A DNA stretch of 43,431 nt from Kiritimatiellia bacterium (GCA_018001225.1 JAGNIJ010000041.1:1-43431), one strand, 5' to 3'. Positions 33,707-41,883 are shown, counted from the first letter of the stretch. Notes: generated by a model not told the origin, from the sequence alone. Numbers and translations are program-made.

Positions 33707-34444
33707 ATGAAAATGAGAATACCGGCGATGGCGGCGGCGCTGTTGATCATCGGGGCATCGGCTCTTCAGGCCGCCATCCTCACGGAAACCCCGGAACCCC
33801 TGCTGGAAACCGGCGGCCTCGGCCCCGTCAGCGTGGGGGCGTTTTACCAACTCTCCCGCCGGCAGGTGGAAACCGATCGCGGCTTTCAGATGGATTTGGA
33901 GGCCCGCACCTACGAGGCCTTGCTGGGAATCGATGTCCTTCCCTGGTTGACCTTGTACGGCAGCGCCGGCGGGTCGGACGCGCGGCTCAAGGATATCAGT
34001 TATTACGGGGAGGATCGATTCTCCTGGGCCGTCGGCTTCAACATGAACCTCTGGCAGTGGGTCGGCTACGGCGAAATGCCGGTTTGGCGTGTCACCTTCA
34101 AGACACGGGCCGAGATGGCGATGTACGAAACCGAGGGCGCGCCGGATATCGAATGGACCGACTACACCGTGTCGTTCCCCGTCGGCTATGAAGTGGTGTT
34201 CTCCCAGTACCCCGATAGTTTTTCGGACCTGGACCACTTGGAACTCTTCGTGGGCCCCGTGCTGTCCTATATCGACGGCGAGTACGACCAGGGTGGAGGT
34301 GGGATCGACTTCGAAGAAAAGCACTCCCTGGGCGTAACCGGCGGCGCGTCCCTCTTCGTGACCGAAACGCTTTTCCTGGGCTTGCAGGCCACCTATTTTG
34401 ACCGGTTCCTTATCCGCGGCGGCATCGGATACAGCTTTCAATAA
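33707..34444 (+). CDS. Exported outer-membrane-type beta-barrel protein, unknown function
   Basis: A 245-residue protein with a signal peptide (MKMRIPAMAAALLIIGASALQA, cleavage near residue 22). The rest alternates polar and hydrophobic residues with many aromatic ends (LGPVSVGAFYQLS, WLTLYGSAGG, RFSWAVGFNMNLW, GVTGGASLFVTETLFLGLQATYFDRF, GIGYSFQ), the look of a small outer-membrane beta-barrel of eight to ten strands. The terminal residue is Gln after Phe rather than the usual aromatic end. No family is recognised. It is probably transcribed with or after the tRNA gene or from its own unclear promoter. Confidence 0.65.
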   Translation: MKMRIPAMAAALLIIGASALQAAILTETPEPLLETGGLGPVSVGAFYQLSRRQVETDRGFQMDLEARTYEALLGIDVLPWLTLYGSAGGSDARLKDISYYGEDRFSWAVGFNMNLWQWVGYGEMPVWRVTFKTRAEMAMYETEGAPDIEWTDYTVSFPVGYEVVFSQYPDSFSDLDHLELFVGPVLSYIDGEYDQGGGGIDFEEKHSLGVTGGASLFVTETLFLGLQATYFDRFLIRGGIGYSFQ

Positions 34445-34536
34445 GCTGCCGGGTTCGTTTCCGCCGTAAAAATGAACTTGATTATGCGCCCGGGATGGGG
34501 CACCTTGCCGCGCACTATAACCTTGGACCGAAGTCT

Positions 34537-35019
34537 ATGAGTATTGATCAAAGCATTACGGTTTATGAACAAGGCGAAGTGAGTTCCGTGGTCTGGCCCT
34601 GGACCCGGACCAAAGCGGCAGACGATCCGGCCGCCGCCGCCCGCGCCTTGCGTCATAAAGCTGTTATCCAAGCGTTGGTTACGGCGATCATTGGGGCTGT
34701 GATCTATTTCCTTTTCAAACATGCCCTGGCGGCCCACATCGTCTGGGGGATCGCCGCCTTCGTGCTGGTCACGGGCCTGCTGGTCCAGCCGGTCTTCCGG
34801 GCCGTTGACCGATTCATGCAGAAATTCGGCGTCGCTGTGGGCACGGGGCTGACGTACCTGCTCCTGGTGCCCTTTTTCTACCTGGTCTTCATGCCGGGGC
34901 GCATGCTGATGCGGATCCTGGGCAAGGATCCTCTGCAGCTGGCGCGGGCAACCGAGTGCCCCAGTTGCTGGTCCGTTCGCAAGCCGTTGAAACCCGATCA
35001 CTTCAAGAAGCAATTCTAA
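34537..35019 (+). CDS. SxtJ-like small membrane protein of the carbamoyltransferase module
   Basis: A 160-residue protein with three predicted transmembrane helices (about 42-60, 65-84 and 97-118), a conserved-looking PGRMLMRILGKDPL stretch after the third, and a CPSC pair at 141-144. Membrane proteins of this shape, called SxtJ in the saxitoxin clusters, are commonly found beside a carbamoyltransferase and a DUF5989 peptide, exactly as here. Its role is not known. A TATAAC -10-like box lies 16 bp before the ATG. Its TAA stop overlaps the next ATG by one base (TAATG), implying coupled translation. Confidence 0.75.
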   Translation: MSIDQSITVYEQGEVSSVVWPWTRTKAADDPAAAARALRHKAVIQALVTAIIGAVIYFLFKHALAAHIVWGIAAFVLVTGLLVQPVFRAVDRFMQKFGVAVGTGLTYLLLVPFFYLVFMPGRMLMRILGKDPLQLARATECPSCWSVRKPLKPDHFKKQF

Positions 35020-36848
35020 TGAACATCCTAGGCATCAGCGCGTTTTACCACGACTCCGCCGCGGCCCTCATCCGCGACGGGGAAATCATCGCCGCCGCCC
35101 AGGAGGAGCGGTTCACCCGCAAGAAGCACGATTCGAATTTCCCCGTCAACGCCGTCCGCTACTGCCTGGCGGAGGGCGGCGTGCACAAGGGCCAGTTGGA
35201 CGCCGTGGCGTTCTACGACAAGCCCATCAACAAGTTCAACCGCATCCTGGAAACCTATCTCACCGTGGCGCCCAGCGGCCTGAAGTCGTTCATGATGGCC
35301 GTGCCGATCTGGCTGAAGCAGAAGCTCTGGATCCCGCTGGACATCGAACTGGCGCTCGAAAAGTGCGGCATGCACGCGCCGAAGAACATGTACTTCCCGG
35401 AGCACCACGAGTCGCACGCCGCCAGCGCGTTTTATCCGTCCCCCTACGAGAGCGCCGCCATCCTGACGCTGGACGGGGTGGGCGAGTGGGCCACGAGCAC
35501 GCTGGGGCGGGGCCAGGGGCACCGGATCGAGATCTTCAAGGAGCTGCGGTTCCCGCATTCCCTCGGCATGCTCTACTCCGCCTTCACGTACTTCACCGGC
35601 TTCAAGGTCAACTCCGGCGAATACAAGCTCATGGGCCTCGCGCCGTACGGCAAGCCGAAGTATACCCAGGTCATTCTCGACAACCTGCTGGACCTGAAAG
35701 AGGACGGCTCGTTCCGCCTCAACATGGAGTACTTCGGGTACCTCGACCGGCTGACGATGACGAACGAGAAGTTCGACGGCCTGTTCGGCGGGCCGCCGCG
35801 CAAGGCGGAGTCCGAGATCAGCGAGCGCGAGATGGACATCGCCGCCTCGATCCAGAAGGTGACCGAGGAGATCGTGATGCGAATGGCCCGGCACGCGCAC
35901 CAGGTCACGGGCGAAAAACACCTCTGCCTGGCCGGCGGCGTGGCCCTGAACTGCGTGGCCAACGGCCGCCTCCTGCGCGAGGGGCCCTTCGAGGACATCT
36001 GGATCCAGCCGGCCGCCGGCGACGCCGGCGGCGCGCTCGGGGCCGCCCTGCTGGTCTGGCACATGGTGCACAACCAGCCGAGGGCCGCCGGCGGGGACCG
36101 CGACAAGATGAAGGGCGCGTACCTCGGCCCCGCCTTCACGGACGACGAAATCCAGGCCTTCCTCGACTCCCGCGGCTATGTCTACAAGAAGCTGCCCGAG
36201 GCCGAGTGGGCCCCGGCCGTCGCGAAACTGATGGCCGAGGAAAAGGTCGTCGGCCTGCTGCAGGGGCGCATGGAGTTCGGGCCGCGCGCGCTCGGCGGCC
36301 GCTCGATCATCGGCGACGCGCGCTCGTCCAAGATGCAGTCGGTGATGAACCTGAAGATCAAGTATCGCGAGTCGTTCCGGCCGTTCGCGCCGACGTGCCT
36401 CGCGGAGAAGGTCAGCGACTACTTCGAACTCGACCGGCCTTCGCCGTACATGCTGCTCGTGGCCCAGGTGCAGCGCGACCGCTGCAAGGGGATCGAGGAG
36501 AGCAAGACGCTGAACATCCGCGAGCGGATCAACCAGGTGCGGTCGGACATCCCGGCGATCACGCACGTGGATTATTCCGCGCGGGTCCAGACCGTGGACC
36601 GCCGGGACAACGCGCGGTACTACGACCTGATCAAGGCCTTCGACGCGCTCACCGGCTACGGCGTGATCATCAACACCTCGTTCAACGTCCGCGGCGAGCC
36701 GATCGTGTGCACGCCGGAGGACGCGTACCGCTGCTTCATGCGGACGGAGATGGACGCGCTGGTTCTCAATTCGTTCGTGCTGGAGAAGGGCGCCCAGCCG
36801 GCCTGGAAGGATTCGGCGGATTGGAAGAGCGAGTACGTGCTGGATTAG
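35019..36848 (+). CDS. NodU/SxtI-family carbamoyltransferase
   Basis: A 609-residue protein with the two domains of the family. The N-terminal domain (about 1-360, Kae1/ASKHA-like fold) opens ILGISAFYHDSAAALIRDG, followed by the metal-binding EHHESHAASAF, LTLDGVGEW and GGVALNCVANG. The C-terminal domain (about 390-590, YrdC-like) has MEFGPRALGGRSIIGDAR and INTSFNVRGEPIVCTP. Such enzymes make carbamoyl-adenylate from carbamoyl phosphate and ATP and transfer carbamoyl to a hydroxyl of a sugar or natural product. The acceptor here is unknown; a surface polysaccharide is a reasonable guess given the RmlD-like gene downstream. Confidence 0.92.
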   Translation: MNILGISAFYHDSAAALIRDGEIIAAAQEERFTRKKHDSNFPVNAVRYCLAEGGVHKGQLDAVAFYDKPINKFNRILETYLTVAPSGLKSFMMAVPIWLKQKLWIPLDIELALEKCGMHAPKNMYFPEHHESHAASAFYPSPYESAAILTLDGVGEWATSTLGRGQGHRIEIFKELRFPHSLGMLYSAFTYFTGFKVNSGEYKLMGLAPYGKPKYTQVILDNLLDLKEDGSFRLNMEYFGYLDRLTMTNEKFDGLFGGPPRKAESEISEREMDIAASIQKVTEEIVMRMARHAHQVTGEKHLCLAGGVALNCVANGRLLREGPFEDIWIQPAAGDAGGALGAALLVWHMVHNQPRAAGGDRDKMKGAYLGPAFTDDEIQAFLDSRGYVYKKLPEAEWAPAVAKLMAEEKVVGLLQGRMEFGPRALGGRSIIGDARSSKMQSVMNLKIKYRESFRPFAPTCLAEKVSDYFELDRPSPYMLLVAQVQRDRCKGIEESKTLNIRERINQVRSDIPAITHVDYSARVQTVDRRDNARYYDLIKAFDALTGYGVIINTSFNVRGEPIVCTPEDAYRCFMRTEMDALVLNSFVLEKGAQPAWKDSADWKSEYVLD

Positions 36849-36887
36849 GCCCGGCGCGGGAAGATCGAAATCGGGGATGGAACGACT

Positions 36888-37052
36888 ATGCGCATGCTGA
36901 AATACATCGGGCGGCTGATCAAGGAGTTCTTCGAGTTCGCCTGGCACAACAAGGCCTGGTGGATCGTGCCGGTCGTGCTGATCCTCCTCCTGCTGGGCTT
37001 CCTGATCGTCTCCGGCTCCGCCGTGGCGCCGTTCATCTACACCCTCTTCTGA
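36888..37052 (+). CDS. DUF5989-like 54-residue membrane peptide (SxtK-like)
   Basis: A 54-residue protein: an amphipathic N-terminus (MLKYIGRLIKEFFEFAW), a Trp-rich boundary (NKAWWIVP), one strong transmembrane helix (about 27-44) and the tail APFIYTLF. This is the pattern of the DUF5989 family, whose members sit next to carbamoyltransferases and SxtJ-like proteins. It lies 39 bp after the carbamoyltransferase gene on the same strand. It is too short for many gene finders. The likely role is to help anchor the enzyme at the membrane, which is inference from context. Confidence 0.85.
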   Translation: MRMLKYIGRLIKEFFEFAWHNKAWWIVPVVLILLLLGFLIVSGSAVAPFIYTLF

Positions 37053-37089
37053 TCGGAACGGCCCGGCCGTTCGGGAGCGCCGTCCCGGG

Positions 37090-37935
37090 ATGAAAGTGGC
37101 GATTATCGGTTCGAAGGGCCTGCTGGGGGCCGATCTGTGCGCCGCCTGCCGGCGCGCGGGGATGGGCGTCGTCGAACTGGCGCGCGAGCAGATGGATGTT
37201 ACGCAGCCGGCGAAGGTACGCCAGAGCCTGCCGCCGGTCCCATGGGTGATCAACTGCGCCTCGTTCAGTGACGTGGAGGCCTGCGAGAAACAGCGGGCCG
37301 CCGCCTTCGCCGTCAACAGCGAGGGGGCCCGCGCCCTGGCGGTGAGCTGCGCCCGCCGGGGCATCCGCCTGATGCACATCAGTTGCGCCGGCGTGTTCGA
37401 CGGGCGCAAGGCAACGCCGTTCAAGGAAACGGACGAGCCCAACCCGCTCAATGCCCACGGCTTGAGCAAGCTCGCGGGCGAGAAGGCGGTGCGCGCCGAG
37501 GGCGGCAAGAGCCTGATCGTGCGCCTGCCCTCGCTGTTCGGATGGGGCGGACAGAATATCCCGGCCGGGCTGTTCGCCGCCCTGCAAGCGAAGCAATTGC
37601 CCCTCAAGGTGCCGGCCGAAGAAATCATTGCCCCCGCCTACAGCCGCCACGTGGCCGAGGGCCTGGTGAAACTCCTGTCGCTGGACGCCACGGGCGTGGT
37701 CCACGTCGGGCCGGCCGGCCGCTGCACCTGGAAGGAGTTCGCCCAGGTCCTGGCGGACCGGATCAGCCCGGGCGCACCGATCGAGGAGGTCCCCATGGCG
37801 CTCTACTACCCGCTGGCCGAGCGGCCGATGCAGACGGTGCTGGATTCGCAGCGCTACCGCCAGTGGACGGGGCATGCCCTGCCGGGGTGGCACCAGGGTC
37901 TCGAAGCCTGGCTCTCGGAGGCGAAGAAAGATTAG
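37090..37935 (+). CDS. RmlD-like dTDP-4-dehydrorhamnose reductase family protein with altered active site
   Basis: A 281-residue extended short-chain dehydrogenase. The NAD(P) loop GSKGLLG (7-13) is intact, and NCASFSDVEACE, FAVNSEGARALA, VFDG, SKLAGE and VRLPSLFGWGG follow as in RmlD. The catalytic YxxxK is HGLSK (His123, Lys127), and the usual STDYVFDG is SCAGVFDG, so both the catalytic Tyr and the Thr-Asp-Tyr are lost. It may use a different mechanism, bind rather than reduce, or be inactive; the related methionine adenosyltransferase beta subunit is a non-enzymatic precedent within the fold. It starts 37 bp after the DUF5989-like gene and is probably in the same operon. Confidence 0.8.
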   Translation: MKVAIIGSKGLLGADLCAACRRAGMGVVELAREQMDVTQPAKVRQSLPPVPWVINCASFSDVEACEKQRAAAFAVNSEGARALAVSCARRGIRLMHISCAGVFDGRKATPFKETDEPNPLNAHGLSKLAGEKAVRAEGGKSLIVRLPSLFGWGGQNIPAGLFAALQAKQLPLKVPAEEIIAPAYSRHVAEGLVKLLSLDATGVVHVGPAGRCTWKEFAQVLADRISPGAPIEEVPMALYYPLAERPMQTVLDSQRYRQWTGHALPGWHQGLEAWLSEAKKD

Positions 37936-38202
37936 CCCGCATTTCTCACAAGAAATGCGGGAAATTCGAATCCCGAATATCGAAATCCGAAACAAATCCG
38001 AATGATCCAATGCATGAAAAAGAGGAAAACAAAGCCGCTTTCTCGAACAGGCTGTTGAGGGGCTATACCCGGTACGGGTGAGAGGCGGTACGAACGGCGT
38101 CGCAGAGTTCCGCCCTCCAGTGGCAGGAATCATGGAGGGGCAAGCTCCTGCGAGCCCGAAATCTACCCGCATTCACCCGGATTTGGTATGAGATATCCGG
38201 GT
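37936..38202. repeat. Repeat-rich 266-bp intergenic region
   Basis: No gene is seen between the convergent genes. It opens with a perfect hairpin CCCGCATTTCT-caca-AGAAATGCGGG (37936-37961) that may terminate the plus-strand operon, continues with a TTCGAAT/CCGAAAT-like tandem stretch (to about 38010), then hairpins GGCGG/CCGCC (38084-38114) and CCCTCCA/TGGAGGG (38113-38139), and ends with ACCCGGAT/ATCCGGGT (38175-38202), which touches the stop of the minus-strand GYF gene. These look like several intergenic repeats inserted side by side. Confidence 0.7.
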
Positions 38203-39167
38203 TAGCGCGTGAGCTTGATGCGTGGCCCGGTATTCGAGGCCGGCGCGGAGGCCGGCGCCGCATGCTCGCGGGCCCGGATGTAGCGGTCGTTCAATTCCCG
38301 GTACGACTTCACCAGTTGCAGGTGGGAATCCTCCACCTCCGCCAGCCGCTTGCGCGCCTGCTGGGCCTCGTCCTTTTCGCGCTGGACGACGGACTCCATC
38401 AGCCGGAGACGCTGCTGTGTTTCCTCTTCCACGCGGGCGCCCGCGTCGCGGGCCTCCTGGAGTTCATGCGCCTTGGCGGTGAACTGGCTCATCAGGGAAT
38501 CGTAGCGCGCGGACAGGTCCTGGTACGCCTTCATCCAGGTCATGGCGCGGGCCATGGGATCGGCGCCCCCGGTCTCCTCCAACTCCGCCTCGCGCAGGCG
38601 CTTTTCCTCGGTCAACCGCGCGACCTGCCGCTCGGCCTGCTCCAGCTGGATGCGGGCCGCCAACTCGCTTTCGCGCAATTCGGCCAGTTGCCGGGAGAGC
38701 TCTTCGTCCTGGGCGGCCGCGCGGTCGCGTTCCTGCTCGTACAGGTTCTTCCACTTGCGCGCCTCGTGATCGTGGAAGTCCCGGCTCTGGGCCAGGTCCT
38801 TCCAGGTCGCTTGGAGCGGCGGGGCGGGGGCGGCCGCCGGGGCCGCCCGCTCGCCGAGCAGCGCCTGCGCGGTCGTGGTTTGCGAAGTCTGGCGGTTCAC
38901 GATCTCCGTGTCGCCCGCCACCTCGCCGGACTCGATCAGCACCGCGAGCGCCTGGACGTGTAACGGGCCGTACAGCGACCCGTCGGGCAGCCGCACGGTC
39001 CAGTTCATCTCCAGGGAGGTCAGGTCGGCGGCCGGATACCAGTGCCGCTGGTCCTGCGTAATCAGGTCTCCCGGGCCGATGCGCCCGTCCTCCGCCCACT
39101 GCCGGAGGGTATCCTCGTCGTGCGGCCCGTAGACCTGCCCGTCGGGTTGTTTGAGATACCAGGACAT
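38202..39167 (-). CDS. GYF_2-domain and coiled-coil protein, unknown function
   Basis: A 321-residue protein. Two GYF_2-type modules lie at the N-terminus (about 1-52, MSWYLKQPDGQVYGP, and about 54-105, WTVRLPDGSLYGP). An Ala/Pro linker (about 108-118) leads to a long Glu/Arg/Gln-rich coiled coil (about 120-305). There is no signal peptide, so it is probably cytoplasmic or binds a membrane partner. GYF domains bind proline-rich peptides. It begins 7 bp after the LysM lipoprotein stop, so the two are one operon, perhaps linked to the envelope. The function is unknown. Confidence 0.75.
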   Translation of the reverse strand: MSWYLKQPDGQVYGPHDEDTLRQWAEDGRIGPGDLITQDQRHWYPAADLTSLEMNWTVRLPDGSLYGPLHVQALAVLIESGEVAGDTEIVNRQTSQTTTAQALLGERAAPAAAPAPPLQATWKDLAQSRDFHDHEARKWKNLYEQERDRAAAQDEELSRQLAELRESELAARIQLEQAERQVARLTEEKRLREAELEETGGADPMARAMTWMKAYQDLSARYDSLMSQFTAKAHELQEARDAGARVEEETQQRLRLMESVVQREKDEAQQARKRLAEVEDSHLQLVKSYRELNDRYIRAREHAAPASAPASNTGPRIKLTR

Positions 39168-39174
39168 GCGGGGC

Positions 39175-39738
39175 TCAATCGCGGATGAACAGCTTCTGGC
39201 CGACGCGCAGCTTGTTGGCGTCCTGGATGCCGTTGTCTTCCATGATGACCTTGGCGCTCACCCCGTAGGCCGCCGCGATGGCGGAGAGCGACTCGCCGGG
39301 CTGCACCTCGTGTTCGTAGCCCGTGCTCGGCCCGGTCTTCCGCGATCCGCTCTGTTTCTTCGCGGAGCCGGAGGAGGACGAGGACCCGACGAGCTGCGCG
39401 ATCTTCTTGCTCAAGGTGTCCACGAGTTCCTGCTTGTCCTGCTGGCGTGCCGCGTCGAGGGCGCGGATCCGCCGGTCCAAGTCCTCGATGCGCGACTGGA
39501 GCGCCATCGACTCGGAGGAGTCGGCGCGGGACTGGGTGGCGCGCAGCGTATCCATGTTCGCCTGGATACGGGAGATCTCCAGTTCCACGCCTTCCATCCG
39601 GCCCTCGAGGCGTCTCATCTTCTCCTGGACGAGCAGGTAGTCCTCGCGGCCGGCTGCGGCCTCGCGCTGCGCGTCGTCGTAGGTGACACAGCCGGCCAGG
39701 GACAACCCGGCGGCGGCAATGATCCAGGCCTGTTTCAT
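39175..39738 (-). CDS. LysM-domain lipoprotein with coiled coil
   Basis: A 187-residue lipoprotein. The signal peptide ends in a lipobox, LSLAGC (Cys17), so it is lipid-anchored. A coiled coil (about 35-110) and a Ser/Gly/Lys linker follow, and a C-terminal LysM domain (about 140-187, YEHEVQPGESLSAIAAAYG...LRVGQKLFI) would bind peptidoglycan. The overall form resembles YbgF/NlpD-like envelope organisers. The ATG at 39738 was chosen for its GAGGA site and lipobox distance. A longer reading would precede the signal peptide. It is the first gene of the pair with the GYF protein and is divergent from the glycosyltransferase gene. Confidence 0.85.
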   Translation of the reverse strand: MKQAWIIAAAGLSLAGCVTYDDAQREAAAGREDYLLVQEKMRRLEGRMEGVELEISRIQANMDTLRATQSRADSSESMALQSRIEDLDRRIRALDAARQQDKQELVDTLSKKIAQLVGSSSSSGSAKKQSGSRKTGPSTGYEHEVQPGESLSAIAAAYGVSAKVIMEDNGIQDANKLRVGQKLFIRD

Positions 39739-39853
39739 CGTTTCATCCTCGCTGTTCCCTTTCTTCGTACTCCTCGCCGCCGGGCATCTCAAGAAAAATG
39801 GTCGGCATAACGCGCGCCTTCACATCCGGGAAGGCATTTGTTACAGAAGCAAG

Positions 39854-39869
39854 CGGCCCCGCGGGGCCG
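39854..39869. promoter_or_regulatory. 16-bp perfect GC palindrome in front of the glycosyltransferase start
   Basis: CGGCCCCGCGGGGCCG is a perfect palindrome ending 8 bp before the ATG at 39878. In the mRNA it would form a hairpin at the ribosome binding position, or at the DNA level it could be an operator. No ribosome site is seen next to it. Confidence 0.35.
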
Positions 39870-39877
39870 AGCGATTC

Positions 39878-40630
39878 ATGGGCACACGATCCGCCATCCC
39901 GGAGTACTCCGTCATCATCCCCGCGCGCAACGAGGAGGACTTCATCGGCGCCTGCCTGGATTCCATAGACCGGGCTGCGGCCGCCGCGGGAACCGTCCCG
40001 GAAATCGTCGTGGTGCTCAATCGCTGCGAGGACGGGACGGAGGCCCGGGCGCGGGGCCGCGCCCTCCTCGCCCGGGAGGACGCAGCGAATCTCGCCGCGA
40101 TCCGCAACGCCGGCGTCCGGGCCTCGACGGGACGGACGATCCTCACCCTCGACGCGGACAGCCGGATGGCGCCCAATCTCTTCACGGAGGTCCGCCGAGT
40201 CCTGGATGCCGGGGGCGGCGTCGGGGGCGGCGTGCCGGTTCGCGCGGAACGCCTGTCGGTGGGGATCCTCGCCACGGGCGCGCTGCTGCTGATCCCGTTT
40301 CTCCTCCGCGGCGTGTCCGGCGGATTGTTCTGGTGCCGGCGGGAGGATTTCGACGCCATCGGCGGCTTCGACGAGCGCCGGCTGTCCGGCGAGGATTTCG
40401 ATTTCGCCGTGCGATTGAAGAGGCATGGCCGGGCCACGGACCGGAAGTTCCGCACGCTCTGGCGCACCCACATCGTCACGTCCTGCCGGAAGTTCGACCG
40501 GTGGGGCGACTGGTTCGTCTGGAAAATGATGCTTCGCCACCCGCGGGATTTCGTGAACACGTACCGGGGATCGAACCCGGAAGCCGCCCGGCGCTTCTGG
40601 TACGAGGCGGAGCGCTTCAGGAAACCTTGA
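39878..40630 (+). CDS. Family 2 glycosyltransferase
   Basis: A 250-residue GT-A fold enzyme. SVIIPARNEEDFI opens the nucleotide-sugar domain, VLNRCEDGT follows, the DxD-type metal motif is LTLDADSR, and the acceptor-side motif is GGFDERRLSGEDFDFAVRL with its ED pair. One hydrophobic stretch (GILATGALLLIPFLLRG) may touch the membrane. Probably a cytoplasmic enzyme building a surface glycan; donor and acceptor are unknown. The start was chosen at 39878 since upstream residues of the longer frame run through the palindrome and are not conserved-looking. It is convergent with apgM, 6 bp away. Confidence 0.88.
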   Translation: MGTRSAIPEYSVIIPARNEEDFIGACLDSIDRAAAAAGTVPEIVVVLNRCEDGTEARARGRALLAREDAANLAAIRNAGVRASTGRTILTLDADSRMAPNLFTEVRRVLDAGGGVGGGVPVRAERLSVGILATGALLLIPFLLRGVSGGLFWCRREDFDAIGGFDERRLSGEDFDFAVRLKRHGRATDRKFRTLWRTHIVTSCRKFDRWGDWFVWKMMLRHPRDFVNTYRGSNPEAARRFWYEAERFRKP

Positions 40631-40636
40631 GCCGCG

Positions 40637-41836
40637 TCACGCCGTGCGCAGCAGTTCGCGCATCCGCTCGACCACCGAGCCGGCGGCCACGCCGCCGTTC
40701 ACGAACTCGTCGAAGTCCGCCTCGCGGCTCACGGCCCCGACCGGCCCGTCCACGCTGATCATCGGCACGGGCTCCCGGGTATGCCCGCGCACGCTCACCG
40801 GAGTGCGGTGATCCATGCACACGATCAGGCGGTAAGGTTCACCCTTCTCTTCCAGCGCTTTCCAGACCGGGGCGACCACCTTCGTTTCGAAGGCCTCGAT
40901 GGCTTCGACCTTCAGGGCGGCCTTACCCATGTGACCGCACTCGTCCGGCGCCTCGATGTGCACGAAGACAAACGGGTGTTTCCCGATCACGTCCAGCGCG
41001 GCCTGTACCTTGCCGGCGTAGTTGGTGTCCAGGAAACCCGTTGCGCCCGGCACGTGGATGACGTCCAGCCCGATCAGGCGGCCCAGCCCGCGGATCAGGT
41101 CCACGGCCGTGATGACGCCGCCGGTCAGGCCGTACAACTCCCGGTAACCGGGCAGCTTGAGCGCGCGGCCCTGGCCCCAGAGCCATATCTGCGTGGCGGG
41201 CTTCTTGCCGGCGGCGATCCGGGCCTTGTTGACCGGGTGGTCGCGGAAGAGCTCGGCGGATCGCGCCATCAGGGCCCGGACCTCGTCCTGGCCGTCGCCC
41301 GCGGGCAGGTAGTCCGCGACGCCCTTGCCGGAAATCTCGTGCGGCGGCTCGGTCCGGATGTCGGCCGGGCCGTTCTTCCAGATCAGCAGGTGGCGGTAGC
41401 TGACGCCGCCGTGGAAATGCAACCCGTCGCGGCCCTGGTCTTTCTCCAGCGCGGCGATCAACGCGCGGCCTTCCTCGGTTGTGATGTGGCCGGCCGAGTA
41501 GTCGTCCATGCGCCCGTCCGCGACGGTGACCAGGTTGCAGCGGAAGGCGACGTCGTCCGCGCCCAGCGGCAGGTTGGCGCCGGCGGCCTCGATCGGCGCG
41601 CGGCCGGTGTAGTGATCTTCCGGCCTGTATCCGAGCAGGCTCAAGTTGGCCACATCGCTGCCGGGCGCGAGCCCGGACACGGGCACCGTCTGGACCATCC
41701 GCAGGTCGCCCGCGGCGGCCAGCCGGCGGATGTGGGGAATGCGCGCGGCCTGAAGGGGCGTGCGGCCGCCGAGCTCCTCGACCGGGTAATCCCCCATGCC
41801 GTCACCGACCAACACGACGATTTTTCTCTTTTTCAT
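40637..41836 (-). CDS. apgM: 2,3-bisphosphoglycerate-independent phosphoglycerate mutase, archaeal type
   Basis: A 399-residue ApgM-family enzyme of the alkaline phosphatase superfamily, interconverting 3- and 2-phosphoglycerate in glycolysis. VLVGDGMGDYP holds a metal-binding Asp, PGSDVANLSLLGY holds the Ser nucleophile region, and IEAPDECGHMG and MDHRTPVSVRGHTREPVP hold further metal ligands. The archaeal type is also common in bacteria of this kind. The ATG is followed by KKRK and lacks a visible ribosome site. Confidence 0.92.
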   Translation of the reverse strand: MKKRKIVVLVGDGMGDYPVEELGGRTPLQAARIPHIRRLAAAGDLRMVQTVPVSGLAPGSDVANLSLLGYRPEDHYTGRAPIEAAGANLPLGADDVAFRCNLVTVADGRMDDYSAGHITTEEGRALIAALEKDQGRDGLHFHGGVSYRHLLIWKNGPADIRTEPPHEISGKGVADYLPAGDGQDEVRALMARSAELFRDHPVNKARIAAGKKPATQIWLWGQGRALKLPGYRELYGLTGGVITAVDLIRGLGRLIGLDVIHVPGATGFLDTNYAGKVQAALDVIGKHPFVFVHIEAPDECGHMGKAALKVEAIEAFETKVVAPVWKALEEKGEPYRLIVCMDHRTPVSVRGHTREPVPMISVDGPVGAVSREADFDEFVNGGVAAGSVVERMRELLRTA

Positions 41837-41847
41837 AGGAACGCGAT

Positions 41848-41876
41848 ACCCTACCGCAAGGCTGCGGTCCGGTCAA
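41848..41876 (-). promoter_or_regulatory. Possible promoter of apgM
   Basis: Minus-strand TTGACC (41876-41871) and TAGGGT (41853-41848) spaced 17 bp, ending 11 bp before the ATG, so the leader would be very short. The -35 match is good; the -10 match is weak. Confidence 0.35.
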
Positions 41877-41883
41877 ATTCCGC

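Noticed and set aside
35028..37628. 866-codon minus-strand open frame over the carbamoyltransferase and RmlD-like genes
   Set aside because: A composition shadow: low-complexity, no domain or start signal, and fully antisense to conserved coding sequence.
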